Origin: Fibrobacter intestinalis
GTDB lineage: Bacteria > Fibrobacterota > Fibrobacteria > Fibrobacterales > Fibrobacteraceae
Assembly: GCF_900167415.1 (NCBI RefSeq)
Contig: NZ_FUWU01000006.1
Location: forward strand, 1-64,000
Length of the DNA stretch: 64,000 bases
Direction: 5' to 3'
Shown here: piece by piece, positions 27,694 to 36,441 of the stretch
How positions within the stretch are numbered: the first letter of the stretch is position 1
Layout of the letters: every line of letters begins with the position of its first letter
Notes under the pieces: model-generated
What the model was told of the DNA's origin: nothing
What the model saw: the letters and a program-made list of their open reading frames with translations, nothing else
Databases searched by the model: none
Made by a program: the position numbers and the translations under genes

Positions 27694-27863
27694 TAAAAGC
27701 CCTCCGGTTTTTCCATGACTTTCTGCGTGCCAATCCATTCGACGGAGCGATCTTCGCCGACTCGGAAATTGTTGATGATGGCTAGGAGGATGCAGGCGGC
27801 TGCAAATATGAAAAGCAGTTTCCAGTTGAAACTTTTGATGTATTGCAGAATTTTTTCTTTCAT
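27693..27863 (-). CDS. Small single-helix membrane protein (56 aa)
   Basis: A short gene found by reading the minus strand upstream of the MauE-like gene. It encodes MKEKILQYIKSF, then one hydrophobic helix (WKLLFIFAAACILLAII), then a polar tail ending EKPEGF. Its TAA overlaps the ATG of the MauE-like gene by one base, and the downstream ribosome site lies inside its last codons; both support translation. Family unknown; probably a partner of the MauE-like protein. Confidence 0.7.
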   Translation of the reverse strand: MKEKILQYIKSFNWKLLFIFAAACILLAIINNFRVGEDRSVEWIGTQKVMEKPEGF

Positions 27864-27928
27864 AGTGTATAATCTATAAAAAGGCGGCCTCTAAAAAATT
27901 GCTTTGGTGAAGAAATAGTGATTCGTGT

Positions 27929-27984
27929 GCTTCGACAGGCTCAGCAACCGTTTGTCGAACTAATCGAAGGGCTGCAACCGATTG
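27929..27984. repeat. Intergenic CTTCGAC-type repeat, copy 1
   Basis: Contains CTTCGACAGGCTCAGCAACC and, inverted, GTCGAAC-TAATCGAAG. Related copies lie at 56607-56640 and 57800-57933, all intergenic. Confidence 0.65.
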
Positions 27985-28056
27985 GAAAATGAATTTTTAG
28001 AGACGCCAAAATAGGCGTGAAAAATCTGTATCAAAGATTTGTTCTATCAAGTTTTC

Positions 28057-28064
28057 TATAATTT
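28057..28064 (+). promoter_or_regulatory. Promoter box of ilvD
   Basis: TATAATTT, 26 nt before the ilvD start codon, with the ribosome site AGAGGT between. No clear -35 is visible. No attenuator-like leader peptide is seen. Confidence 0.45.
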
Positions 28065-28089
28065 CTGCGGAATCTATAAGAGGTAAAAC

Positions 28090-29937
28090 ATGAAAGATTT
28101 GCGTTCTAAAAAGACGATTGATGGTCGCGAAATGGCTGGCGCTCGTGCGCTCTGGATTGCGACAGGCACAAAGCCCGAAGAATTTGGAAGACCTGTAATC
28201 GCTATTGTAAACAGCTTCACGGAATTTGTTCCGGGGCACGTCCACCTGCGCGAAGTCGGCAAGATTGTCGCCGAGGAGATTCGCAAGGCGGGAGGCATTC
28301 CCAAAGAAATGAATACGATTGCCGTGGATGACGGCATTGCAATGGGTCACGGCGGAATGCTCTACAGCCTTCCTTCTCGCGAATTGATTGCGGACAGCGT
28401 GGAATACATGGCGAACGCCCACTGTGCGGATGGCCTGGTTTGCATTAGCAATTGCGACAAGGTTACTCCGGGAATGCTGATGGCTTCGATGCGTTTGAAT
28501 ATCCCGGCGGTGTTTGTTTCGGGTGGTCCGATGGAAGCCGGGCATGTCACGCAAAAGGATGGCTCGGACAGGGCTTTGGATTTGATTGACGCCATGATCG
28601 ATTCTGCGGACGATTCCATTTCCGACGAGGATTCCGCGGCGATTGAAAAAGCGGCTTGCCCCACTTGCGGCAGCTGCTCCGGGATGTTTACCGCCAACTC
28701 GATGAATTCCCTGACGGAAGCGATTGGACTTAGCCTGCCCGGAAACGGGACGATTGTGGCGACCAACGCAGAACGGAAAAAACTTTTTGAAGAAGCGGGA
28801 CGCCGCATTGTGGAACTTTGCCACCGCTATTACGACGAAGACGATGAATCCGTATTGCCACGTTCCATTGCGACAAAGAAGGCGTTTGAAAATGCGATGC
28901 GCTTGGATATTGCGATGGGCGGCAGTTCGAATACCGTACTCCATTTGCTCGCCGTGGCTCAGGAAGCACAGGTCGATTTTACGATGAAAGATATCGACCG
29001 CCTTTCCCGCAACACGCCGTGCATTTGCAAGGTGGCGCCGACTGTGCACAATATCCACGTGGAAAACGTGAACCGCGCTGGTGGTATTATGGGAATTCTG
29101 GCGGAACTGGATCGCATGGGACTGATTCATCGCGACGCGCGGACGGTGCATGCCAAAACGATTGGCGACGCTATTGATCAAAATGACGTGATGAAAAATC
29201 CTTCGGAAGAGGTGAAAAATCGCTATCTCGCGGGACCGGGTCGGAAGTTTAACATTTCGGCGTTCTCGCAAAATTTCCATTACGACTCGCTGGATTTGGA
29301 TAGGGAACATGGCGCCATCCGCGATGGGGCGCACGCTTATTCCAAAGATGGCGGACTTGCGGTTCTTTACGGCAATTTGGCGATTGACGGCTGCATTGTG
29401 AAAACCGCGGGAGTTGATGAATCCATTTTGAAGTTTACCGGCCCGGCTATCGTTTTTGAAAGCCAGGAAGAAGCGGTCGAAGGAATTCTCGGGAACAAGG
29501 TGAAAGCGGGCGATGTTGTCGTGATCCGTTACGAAGGTCCCAAAGGCGGCCCTGGAATGCAGGAAATGCTTTATCCGACGAGCTATTTGAAAAGTCGCCA
29601 TTTGGGAAAGAGCTGTGCGCTTTTGACCGATGGGCGTTTTTCGGGCGGAACGAGCGGCCTCTCCATTGGGCATGCTTCTCCCGAAGCGGCGAATAAGGGC
29701 AATATCGGGCTTGTCCGGACGGGCGATATGATCGAAATCGATATTCCGAATCGCACGATCAATGTGGGTCTTACCGATGCGGAACTTGCTGACCGCCGAA
29801 AAGAAATGGAAGCCCGCGGAGCCAACGCCTGGAAACCGGAAAAGCGAAACCGCCTTGTATCCAAAGCATTGCAGGCTTATGCGAAGATGGCGTCCAGCGC
29901 AGACAAAGGAGCCGTTCGCGACATCTCTGGCATTTAG
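28090..29937 (+). CDS. ilvD: Dihydroxy-acid dehydratase
   Basis: Converts 2,3-dihydroxy-isovalerate and its methylvalerate homologue to 2-keto acids in valine/isoleucine synthesis. 615 aa, normal. Fe-S cluster cysteines are in [12 protein letters not shown] and [17 protein letters not shown]; the C-terminal motif GRFSGGTSG is present. It stands alone, with its own promoter and terminator, far from ilvBN (62-64 kb) and leuB (54.7 kb). Confidence 0.97.
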   Translation: MKDLRSKKTIDGREMAGARALWIATGTKPEEFGRPVIAIVNSFTEFVPGHVHLREVGKIVAEEIRKAGGIPKEMNTIAVDDGIAMGHGGMLYSLPSRELIADSVEYMANAHCADGLVCISNCDKVTPGMLMASMRLNIPAVFVSGGPMEAGHVTQKDGSDRALDLIDAMIDSADDSISDEDSAAIEKAACPTCGSCSGMFTANSMNSLTEAIGLSLPGNGTIVATNAERKKLFEEAGRRIVELCHRYYDEDDESVLPRSIATKKAFENAMRLDIAMGGSSNTVLHLLAVAQEAQVDFTMKDIDRLSRNTPCICKVAPTVHNIHVENVNRAGGIMGILAELDRMGLIHRDARTVHAKTIGDAIDQNDVMKNPSEEVKNRYLAGPGRKFNISAFSQNFHYDSLDLDREHGAIRDGAHAYSKDGGLAVLYGNLAIDGCIVKTAGVDESILKFTGPAIVFESQEEAVEGILGNKVKAGDVVVIRYEGPKGGPGMQEMLYPTSYLKSRHLGKSCALLTDGRFSGGTSGLSIGHASPEAANKGNIGLVRTGDMIEIDIPNRTINVGLTDAELADRRKEMEARGANAWKPEKRNRLVSKALQAYAKMASSADKGAVRDISGI

Positions 29938-29954
29938 CTTGGCAAAGAATGTGG

Positions 29955-29985
29955 AAATCGCCCCGTTTTTAACGGGGCGATTTTT
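29955..29985 (+). terminator. Terminator of ilvD
   Basis: A 13-bp perfect stem (29955-29967 with 29971-29983), a 3-nt loop and a T run. The 110 nt after it hold nothing recognisable. Confidence 0.92.
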
Positions 29986-30096
29986 ATGTATAAAGTGAAA
30001 GCGACCGATAATACTTCGTAGCTAGTGATTAGGAAATAGCGGTCAGAAGGAGAGGCTTTCTTGTTCGTGAGCGCACCTCCACCGCTTCGCAGACGA

Positions 30097-31494
30097 TTAT
30101 CGCGATAGCGTTTTCAGATATTCGTCGATCGCTTTTTTATAGGCTTCGACGCCTTGGGCCAGTCGCTTTGCCATTTCCTGCTGGCCTTTTTCGGAATTCA
30201 TGTATTTTTCTTCTTCGGGGTTGCTGATAAATCCCAGTTCGACAAGAGTGGCTGGCATGAATGCCCCGACCAGAACCATAAATCCCGCACCGCCGGCACC
30301 CGAACCCATTTTAGAAATTTTCCCGCTTTCGTAAGTGTGAATCGCTTTTTCGGTAAAGATGTAGCTTGCGTGTTTGTACTGCTCCAAGCGGGCCTGGATT
30401 TTCAGCCAGTCGAGGGGCGAAAGTTCGTCTTTGGTATTTTTATCGCCGTAGGTCTTGGCGACTTTGTTTTCCCGCCGGGCAATCGCGCGGTCTTCTTCGC
30501 TTTCTGGGTCGCGCAGCACGTAAATTCGGAATCCCTTTGTTTTTTTCTTGCGTTCCTTGTTGCCGTCGATGGCGTTGCAGTGCAAGCTGATGAAAAGGTC
30601 GCCGTTCCATTTGTTCGCCAGTTGCGGACGTTCGGAGAGCTGGATGAATACGTCGGTGCTCCGGGTCAGTTTGACGCTGAATCCTTTGGCGGAAAGTTCT
30701 TTTTTCAGTTTTAGGGCGACGGCTAGAACGATGTCCTTTTCCTTTGAAATCAGCCCGATGGCTCCGGGGTCCTTTCCACCGTGTCCGGGATCGATGATGA
30801 TGGTCTTGACTTCGCGGGATCCGGCGGGTGCGTTCTTTTTCGGGGCGACGGACGTGGATTTGGAGGGCGATTCCGTTTTTGTTTTTGGCGTTGGCGAGGC
30901 ATTTGCCTTGGCTTGGGCCTCAGGCACTTGCGCTTTTGGGGGCGGCTCGGGTTTTGAAAGAACTTGCTCGGTTTGCGGAGCCGCGGCGGAAGGCGTCTGG
31001 ACCACTACGCTAGAATTTTCGACGGTTTCTTGGACCGGGATTTTCAGAATTTGATTGGCGGTGTCAAGAAGATAGGCTTTGGAAAAAGCCGCGCTAAAAA
31101 TGTCGGCGGTTTCTTTGGCCGGAGTCCATACGGCGTCTTCTTCATAAGTGGAAGCTTCGCTCAGCCGGAGCGCTTTCCCGTTGGCGTAGATGTAGGAGAA
31201 CCCGAGAACGAACGAGCATGAAAAATCTTTGCCCTCGGCTTTGAATCGGCGCAAGGTCGGATCCAGCGTGGCCGTAAGCCCTTCCGCTTTGGAAAGCTCT
31301 TCGATGGCGAGCATCCAGACGCCGTTCTTTTTGGCAAGGCGCACACTACCGCCCTCTCCGTAAGAGAAGCCTAAAAGAACGAACAGGGCGAGGACTAGTG
31401 CCTTCCACCGGCTTTGACGATTCTCGCGATGGCGAGCTTTTCGTCCCGGGCGATGACGTCCGCACGCTTGTCTCTTTGATCTTTGCCTCGGCAT
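30097..31494 (-). CDS. N-acetylmuramoyl-L-alanine amidase (AmiC/Amidase_3)
   Basis: Zinc amidase that cuts the peptide stem from MurNAc during cell separation. After a hydrophobic signal (ALVLALFVLLGFSYG) come an N-terminal domain of unknown fold (~50-150), a Pro/Lys/Ala-rich linker, and an Amidase_3 domain with DPGHGG, Glu in SKEKD, SLHCNA (zinc ligands) and VELGFISN (catalytic Glu). The start is uncertain. ATG 31494 gives a 29-residue Arg-rich n-region and a 100-nt overlap with smpB, with AGGAAT upstream. No ATG, GTG or TTG lies closer to the hydrophobic core. It is the last gene of the obg-HU-smpB operon. Confidence 0.88.
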   Translation of the reverse strand: MPRQRSKRQACGRHRPGRKARHRENRQSRWKALVLALFVLLGFSYGEGGSVRLAKKNGVWMLAIEELSKAEGLTATLDPTLRRFKAEGKDFSCSFVLGFSYIYANGKALRLSEASTYEEDAVWTPAKETADIFSAAFSKAYLLDTANQILKIPVQETVENSSVVVQTPSAAAPQTEQVLSKPEPPPKAQVPEAQAKANASPTPKTKTESPSKSTSVAPKKNAPAGSREVKTIIIDPGHGGKDPGAIGLISKEKDIVLAVALKLKKELSAKGFSVKLTRSTDVFIQLSERPQLANKWNGDLFISLHCNAIDGNKERKKKTKGFRIYVLRDPESEEDRAIARRENKVAKTYGDKNTKDELSPLDWLKIQARLEQYKHASYIFTEKAIHTYESGKISKMGSGAGGAGFMVLVGAFMPATLVELGFISNPEEEKYMNSEKGQQEMAKRLAQGVEAYKKAIDEYLKTLSR

Positions 31495-31877
31495 ATTCCT
31501 ATTTCGAGTTTGGCGTATCGTTGTTTAAAATAGAGTTTCAAAGGAATCAGAGTGAGCCCTTTCAGTTCCGTCGCTTTGCGCATCTTTTGGATTTCGGAGA
31601 CGTGCGCGAGCAATTTGCGCTTGCGCTGGGGTTCGTGCCCGAATCTTTTCGCGAAAAAATATTCGTCGATGTGCGCGCCGACCAGCCAGAGTTCGTTTTT
31701 GTCTTTGGAAACTTCGACCCAGGCTTCGCTGAAGCTGCATTTGCCAGCCCGGATGGATTTGATTTCGGAACCGACGAGTACAATGCCGACTTCAAAGCGG
31801 CTTTCGATAAAGTAGAGGTGCTGCGCTTTGCGATTGACTATCGTAGGCGTTTTGGGAATATTCTGATTATTGGCCAT
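31395..31877 (-). CDS. smpB: SsrA-binding protein SmpB
   Basis: Partner of tmRNA in rescue of stalled ribosomes, 160 aa. Family motifs: NRKAQHLYFIESRFEVGIVLVGSEIKS at the N-terminus (with the core GSEIKSIR), AHIDEYFFA, RKRKLLAH, LIPLKLYFK and IGICRGKDQRDKR at the basic C-terminus. It overlaps the HU-like gene by 11 nt and, apparently, the amidase start by 100 nt. Confidence 0.96.
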   Translation of the reverse strand: MANNQNIPKTPTIVNRKAQHLYFIESRFEVGIVLVGSEIKSIRAGKCSFSEAWVEVSKDKNELWLVGAHIDEYFFAKRFGHEPQRKRKLLAHVSEIQKMRKATELKGLTLIPLKLYFKQRYAKLEIGICRGKDQRDKRADVIARDEKLAIARIVKAGGRH

Positions 31878-32220
31878 ATCCGTCTTCGTTCTCTATTTTT
31901 TCGATAAATTCGCTGTCGGAAGACTTGGAATCGAAAATTTTGTTCAGTTCCCGGCTGGCTTCAAAGACGGGGCGAATCTGGGCTTTGACATCGACGGGTT
32001 CACCGGTTCGCGGGTTTCGCGCTTTCCGCGCTCCACGCATCCGGAGTTTGAATCGGCCAAAGCCGCGCAGTTCGATATTTTCCCCGTTGATGAGAGCCTG
32101 TGAAATCGCATCCAAAAAATTTTCCACGATAACTTTCGTATCGACTTGCGCTAGACCGACGCGGGAGGCGATCTCTTCCACGATGTCTTTCTTGGTCAAA
32201 TTGTTTTTGGACGCTTTCAT
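31867..32220 (-). CDS. HU/IHF-family DNA-binding protein
   Basis: A 117-aa nucleoid protein. LTKKDIVEEIASRVGL, ELRGFGRFKLRMRGARKARNP and the DNA-inserting loop RNPRTGEPV (with the usual Pro) are typical of HU/IHF. A ~25-residue acidic C-terminal extension (SKSSDSEFIEKIENEDGYGQ) is longer than in E. coli HU. Placement between obg and smpB is operonic: it starts 2 nt after the obg stop, with GGGGAAAA as ribosome site. Confidence 0.92.
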   Translation of the reverse strand: MKASKNNLTKKDIVEEIASRVGLAQVDTKVIVENFLDAISQALINGENIELRGFGRFKLRMRGARKARNPRTGEPVDVKAQIRPVFEASRELNKIFDSKSSDSEFIEKIENEDGYGQ

Positions 32221-32221
32221 T

Positions 32222-33217
32222 TTATTTTCCCCAGCCGAACGATTTTTTGCGCTTGTCGGGAACAAGTTGGGAAAGTATCCGTTTCAGTTCCGAAATGCCG
32301 TCGCCGGTGATTGCCGAAGTCGAAATGAATTTTTCTTTTTTGGCGGAGAATGCTTTTTCCGCTTTTTCAATTCCCAGATCGGATTTGTTCAGGGCGATGG
32401 CGTAGGGCTTTTCGACAAGTTTGGGGTGGAACTTTTTGAGTTCCTTGCGCAGGGTCTGGAAATTTTTCCAGGCGTTTTCGTCAAAGGCGTCGATGACGAA
32501 GAGGAGCGCGTAGGTTCTTTCGATGTGTTTCAAAAATTCGTGCCCGAGTCCCTTACCTTCGCTGGCGCCTTCGATAAGGCCCGGAATATCGGCGACGACA
32601 AAGCTCCGGGAATTTTCGGCGATGATGCCGAGAATCGGTTCCAGAGTGGTAAAGGGGTAGTCGCCGACTTTGGGGCGGGCACTGGAAATCTTGTTTACCA
32701 AGGAGGATTTTCCGGCGTTGGGAAAGCCGACCAGTCCGACATCTGCGACGAGTTTGAGTTCCAGATGGAGTTCCCGGCGTTCGCCGCGTTGCCCTTGGGT
32801 CGCTTTTTCGGGCCCCTGGAGTGCGGGAGTTACAAAATGGACATTGCCGAGTCCGCCACGCCCGCCCTTGGCGGCAATCCAGCGCTGGTTCGGTTCTGTA
32901 AGATCCGCCAGAATATGCCCGTCGCCGTCCTTGACGAGGGTTCCGCAGGGAACATCGACAATCAGATCTTTGGCGGATTTTCCAGTGCTTTTGGATGGGC
33001 CGCCGTCTTCGCCGTTTTTGGCTTTATAGACGTGCAGGTTGCCCATGTCCAAAAGGGTGGTGTATTGCTCGTTCGCCCGCAGGATGACGCTTCCGCCTTT
33101 GCCGCCGTCGCCGCCGTCAGGCCCGCCGAGGGGAACGAATTTTTCACGTCGAAAACTGCTGAGCCCGTTTCCGCCCTTGCCGGAACGCACTTCGATGGTC
33201 TTTTCGTCTAAAAACAT
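32222..33217 (-). CDS. obg: GTPase Obg (CgtA)
   Basis: Ribosome-assembly GTPase, 331 aa. The Gly-rich Obg fold (GKGGNGLSSFRREKFVPLGGPDGGDGG region) precedes the G domain with G1 GFPNAGKSS, DIPGLIEGA (G3) and LNKSD (G4). It lacks the long C-terminal OCT domain of some homologues. First gene of the operon. The box TACATTTA (33229-33222) puts the predicted start of transcription at the ATG itself. Confidence 0.96.
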   Translation of the reverse strand: MFLDEKTIEVRSGKGGNGLSSFRREKFVPLGGPDGGDGGKGGSVILRANEQYTTLLDMGNLHVYKAKNGEDGGPSKSTGKSAKDLIVDVPCGTLVKDGDGHILADLTEPNQRWIAAKGGRGGLGNVHFVTPALQGPEKATQGQRGERRELHLELKLVADVGLVGFPNAGKSSLVNKISSARPKVGDYPFTTLEPILGIIAENSRSFVVADIPGLIEGASEGKGLGHEFLKHIERTYALLFVIDAFDENAWKNFQTLRKELKKFHPKLVEKPYAIALNKSDLGIEKAEKAFSAKKEKFISTSAITGDGISELKRILSQLVPDKRKKSFGWGK

Positions 33218-33221
33218 AGGG

Positions 33222-33229
33222 TAAATGTA
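33222..33229 (-). promoter_or_regulatory. TAnnTTTA box, leaderless start of obg
   Basis: Minus-strand TACATTTA; the TACATT hexamer ends 7 nt before ATG 33217, with no ribosome site between. TTGAAC lies 19 nt upstream as a possible -35. Confidence 0.5.
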
Positions 33230-33314
33230 GAAAAAATTGTGTTTAGTAGTTCAAGCCGAACGCCCACAGCGGTATGGTGTTGAGAGATCCGTGTTCTATG
33301 TCATCTTTGATGAC

Positions 33315-34080
33315 CTAGCCGTTTTCGAGTGATTCCATTTGTTTGTATTTCTTGTTTTTGCCGTCCACTTCAAAAGTCATGCCATCAATCGAAAAATCTG
33401 AAACAGGTGAAGATGCCACACGGTTGTTGACTCGCATTAGCGACAGGAATGATGTTTCTCGCGGATTGCCTCTGCCGGGTTTATTTTCGGACTCTGCGAA
33501 ACAGAGCGTCGGATTGGATAGGTAGATTTTGTCCACTTTTTCTAGGAAGTCATCTTGTCGTCTACGTGACGCAAACGTGAAATGAACCCTGCTTTTTCCA
33601 TATAGACAAAGTAATCCGATATGGTGCTGCGGTCAACGCCTATGGATCTTCCGAGTTCAAAGAAATTCAGCTTGAATGGAACGCTACGGGCAATGATGTA
33701 AAGGAGTCTTTTTCACTTGACGGATCTGGCTGCGTTCATATTTGCGAATGTAGGAATGTCAACTTCTAGAGTTTGATTGACCACGTTGTCGAGACGCGTA
33801 TAGAAATTGTCTTCGTGAAAAAACGGATAATATCCTGATTTGAGACACTCCATCCATAAGGGAATCGGGCGCTTGATGCTTTCGGGAAGCGAGAATTTGT
33901 TCGTGATGATTTTCGATAATGGGACTGGCTTTATTTTTGTATGGAGGGTATAGTTTAGATATTCACGTAACGACAGGAAAGACGGAAATGTGGTTTTAAA
34001 ATTAAACAACAAGGAGCAACCAATAGAACTTCCACAAATAGTTCCCATCCTGTATTTGGCAAAGTCCTCTTTGAGAATCT
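33315..34080 (-). pseudogene. Broken DUF4143-type AAA ATPase
   Basis: Three minus-strand pieces together match the C-terminal half of an AAA_14/DUF4143 ATPase. The first (34048-33716) has LREYLNY, then SGYYPFFHED and NQTLEVDIP. The next, in the same frame after a TGA at 33715-33713, reads KRLLYIIARSVPFKLNF with an HTH-like VDRSTISDYFVYMEKAG. A frameshift near 33550 leads to DKIYLSNPTL, RETSFL and the family end FEVDGKNKKYKQ. The Walker A half is absent. One nonsense change, one frameshift and 5' truncation make this a decayed gene. Confidence 0.8.
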
Positions 34081-34237
34081 TTCAAAACACACATTGAGCG
34101 GTTCCGATTTATCGAGTTTTAATCTTACGAAATTCCATTTTTGCTAGACATGGATACATATTTAAAAGCGAGGATCTTAAAGCGTATTTTTCAAAGTTCA
34201 ATTGGTATATTGGATTCTCTCGGTTCTTATCCAAAAC

Positions 34238-35646
34238 CTATTTGAACAAATCGTCCAGCATGACTTCGCTATTGACGAGACTGGAAGTGTTCGCGTTCAA
34301 AATGCCGTAGGTTGTGACGAACGTGTTCACGATTCCTTTGCGGGTGTTTGTTTCTGCTTGGAATTCAGCCATGCGGGAGCGGATTTTGTCTGCGTATTTT
34401 GTCGATATGGGGTAGGGGGCTGTGCTGAATTTGATTTCGCAGAGGTTTATCATGCGGTCTGCTCGGTCTATAATCAGGTCAATTTGTACATTCTTGTTTT
34501 GAAAGCAGCTGACGCTTGTAAGCATCCCCGAAATTCCAAGCTTTGCTTTAATTTGTTCGCTATGCATGAGGCATAGCGTTTCGAACGTGAGTCCGTGCCA
34601 TGCGTTTATTGCGGGCGTGTTGAGGCTGTGCGTCCAAAATTGCGAATCCTGAGAACGATTTTCTTCGACAAACTTGAAATAGAAAATGCTGAAAAAGTCG
34701 GTGAGGCGGTAGATAATCCCTTTTTTCTTTTTTCCGAATGCGGCAATTCCTTGTATGAAATCGGAGCGTTCCAGATTTAAAAGAATTTTGGTTAGGAATC
34801 CTCCTTGCATCTTGCTTGCTTTTAGGATCTCGTCTCGCGTAAGTCCCTTGGGCTTTGATGCCAACAAGCGAACGACTTTCAAATATCGATCGGCAGAACT
34901 GAATAAAGCATTGTATAGCTCGTTGAACTCGTTTGCAAGTTGCCCGCCCTTAGTAAAAAACATGGTATCGATATTTTGGGCAAGGCTTTTTTTGAAGTCG
35001 ATAAGACTGTAGTAATAGGGGACTCCGCCGAAAACCATGTAGGATTCCGCAATTTGGTATCGATCCCAGTTTCCTCCGTTTTTTTTTGCAAAATTCTTCC
35101 ACTTCGTGCAAGTTGAATGGCCGCAAGTAGATTTTGGCGGTTATTCTGTTATAAAGTCCGCCTTGATTTTCAAATAGGTTTTCTGCCATCCACGATGTAG
35201 CGGAACCGTTGGCAATCAAGAATATGTCGTCTCGCAATGCAGTCCAGCCATTCCAAAATGATTCTAGCGCTTTGACAAATTTGGAATTGGGCGTATCAAT
35301 CCAAGGCATTTCATCCATGAAGATTATCTTTTTGGGAGATTTTCTTGCTTCAAGAATTTGCTCCAGATTGTTGAATGCTTCAAACCAGTCGTTCAGTTTT
35401 GGAAGAAATAATGATTTTCCATATTTTTTCAAGGCTTCTGCAAATTTTTGCAACTGTTCGCTTTCATCGAGGTGATGATCTCCGACGTAGCAAAAGTCAA
35501 ACCGTTCCTTAAAAGTCTGGTTTACAAGGAATGTCTTGCCGATGCGTCGCCTTCCATAGATGATAGCAAATTCCGATTTTGAGGAATTAACGCAGGCTTC
35601 TAGCAGTGAAATTTCGTTTGATCGTCCGATGAAATGTTTTTCGCTT
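34238..35646 (-). pseudogene. Frameshifted AAA ATPase with DUF234 (nuclease-like) C-terminus
   Basis: An archaeal-type ATPase in two frames. The 5' part encodes FIGRSNEISLL, Walker A GRRRIGKTF, Walker B KIIFMDEMPW and RPFNLHEVEEFCKK. After a run of nine A on the coding strand (near 35080-35089) the frame is lost. With one A fewer, translation continues as NGGNWDRYQIAESYMVFGG into the 266-aa piece at 35038-34238. That piece has a winged-helix and a DUF234 domain with a PD-(D/E)xK-like QIDLIIDR...NLCEIKF motif. No start codon is obvious at the 5' end. It may be decayed, phase-variable or a sequencing error. Confidence 0.8.
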
Positions 35647-35661
35647 ATGTTACTAAATCTA

Positions 35662-35737
35662 TGTAAAAAATGGAGATTTGGTAAATAATTTTATAAGAAT
35701 GATTGCCAAAAGTGTGTAAAAAACTGAGATTTGGTAA
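35662..35737. repeat. Pair of 23-bp direct repeats upstream of the ATPase relic
   Basis: TGTAAAAAA-(TG/CT)-GAGATTTGGTAA occurs at 35662-35684 and at 35715-35737, 53 bp apart, differing at two adjacent bases. The copies sit at the 5' edge of the broken ATPase gene, in AT-rich intergenic sequence. They may be operators or recombination scars. Confidence 0.65.
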
Positions 35738-35893
35738 TCATATCGCCCATGCGTGAACGTAGGAAAAATAGCTGATTGCAAAATTCACAAGAGTCTGTAA
35801 AATTTTCTTCAAAATCACCGTGTTTTTATCAACACTCTTGACTTTGTAAAAAAAACATACATTGAAGTGCGAAAATTGAAAAAAGGAGCTGTT

Positions 35894-36415
35894 ATGGCAT
35901 GGGATTCGATAGAAGCAAAATGCTTGCGTGAAACATCAGAAAAAGATATGCCTGAAAAACCGGGTATTTATAAGTGGTGGGCTACAAAAAAGGCTTTAAA
36001 AGAAATTTTGAAGGCTTTAGAACTCGAAAAAGAAAACGATGCGCTTTCCGGCATTGAGCGGAAGGTCGAAAAGGATTTGTATTGCATCTATGTGGGGCAA
36101 GCAAAATCCTTGGACGCTCGCCTTAAAGGGAATCATGTAAACGGCAAGGGAAAATCCACATTTCGCAATAGCGTGGAAGCCGTTGTAAAAAAGATTTACG
36201 GCGAACAAGATTTAGAAAAGAGAACAAATGATTTTATTGACGGACTAGAGATTGAATGTCGATTGGTTGAGCACGACAAACTGGATAGTGAAGAAACGAA
36301 GGAAATTGGGGGAACTTATCTCCGCATTTTCAACCAACAGCATAATGGGGGAAATGACCTAAGAAAAAAGTATGGTATCACCCAAAAAATGACTGATCTT
36401 AGGGGTGAAATTTAA
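35894..36415 (+). CDS. GIY-YIG-like nuclease-fold protein
   Basis: A 173-aa protein. PGIYKWWA (GIY) and LYCIYVGQAKSLDARL (YVG, then the catalytic-type Arg) give the GIY-YIG core, followed by H-x-G-KGKSTFRNSV as in small GIY-YIG proteins. Activity on DNA is inferred from the fold only. ATG 35894 is chosen because AAAAGGAG is 6 nt upstream; an earlier in-frame start lacks this. The downstream membrane gene is 26 nt away in the same direction. The stretch is richer in A+T than the flanking core genes. Confidence 0.75.
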   Translation: MAWDSIEAKCLRETSEKDMPEKPGIYKWWATKKALKEILKALELEKENDALSGIERKVEKDLYCIYVGQAKSLDARLKGNHVNGKGKSTFRNSVEAVVKKIYGEQDLEKRTNDFIDGLEIECRLVEHDKLDSEETKEIGGTYLRIFNQQHNGGNDLRKKYGITQKMTDLRGEI

Positions 36416-36441
36416 ACCATCTTCCAAAGGAGATATGATTT

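Noticed and set aside
27997-29673. 558-codon frame antisense to ilvD
   Set aside because: ilvD is unambiguous; the antisense translation has no recognisable motif or ribosome site.
31925-33211. 428-codon frame antisense to HU-like gene and obg
   Set aside because: Shadow of the Gly-rich obg gene; Phe/Gly-rich translation without domain.
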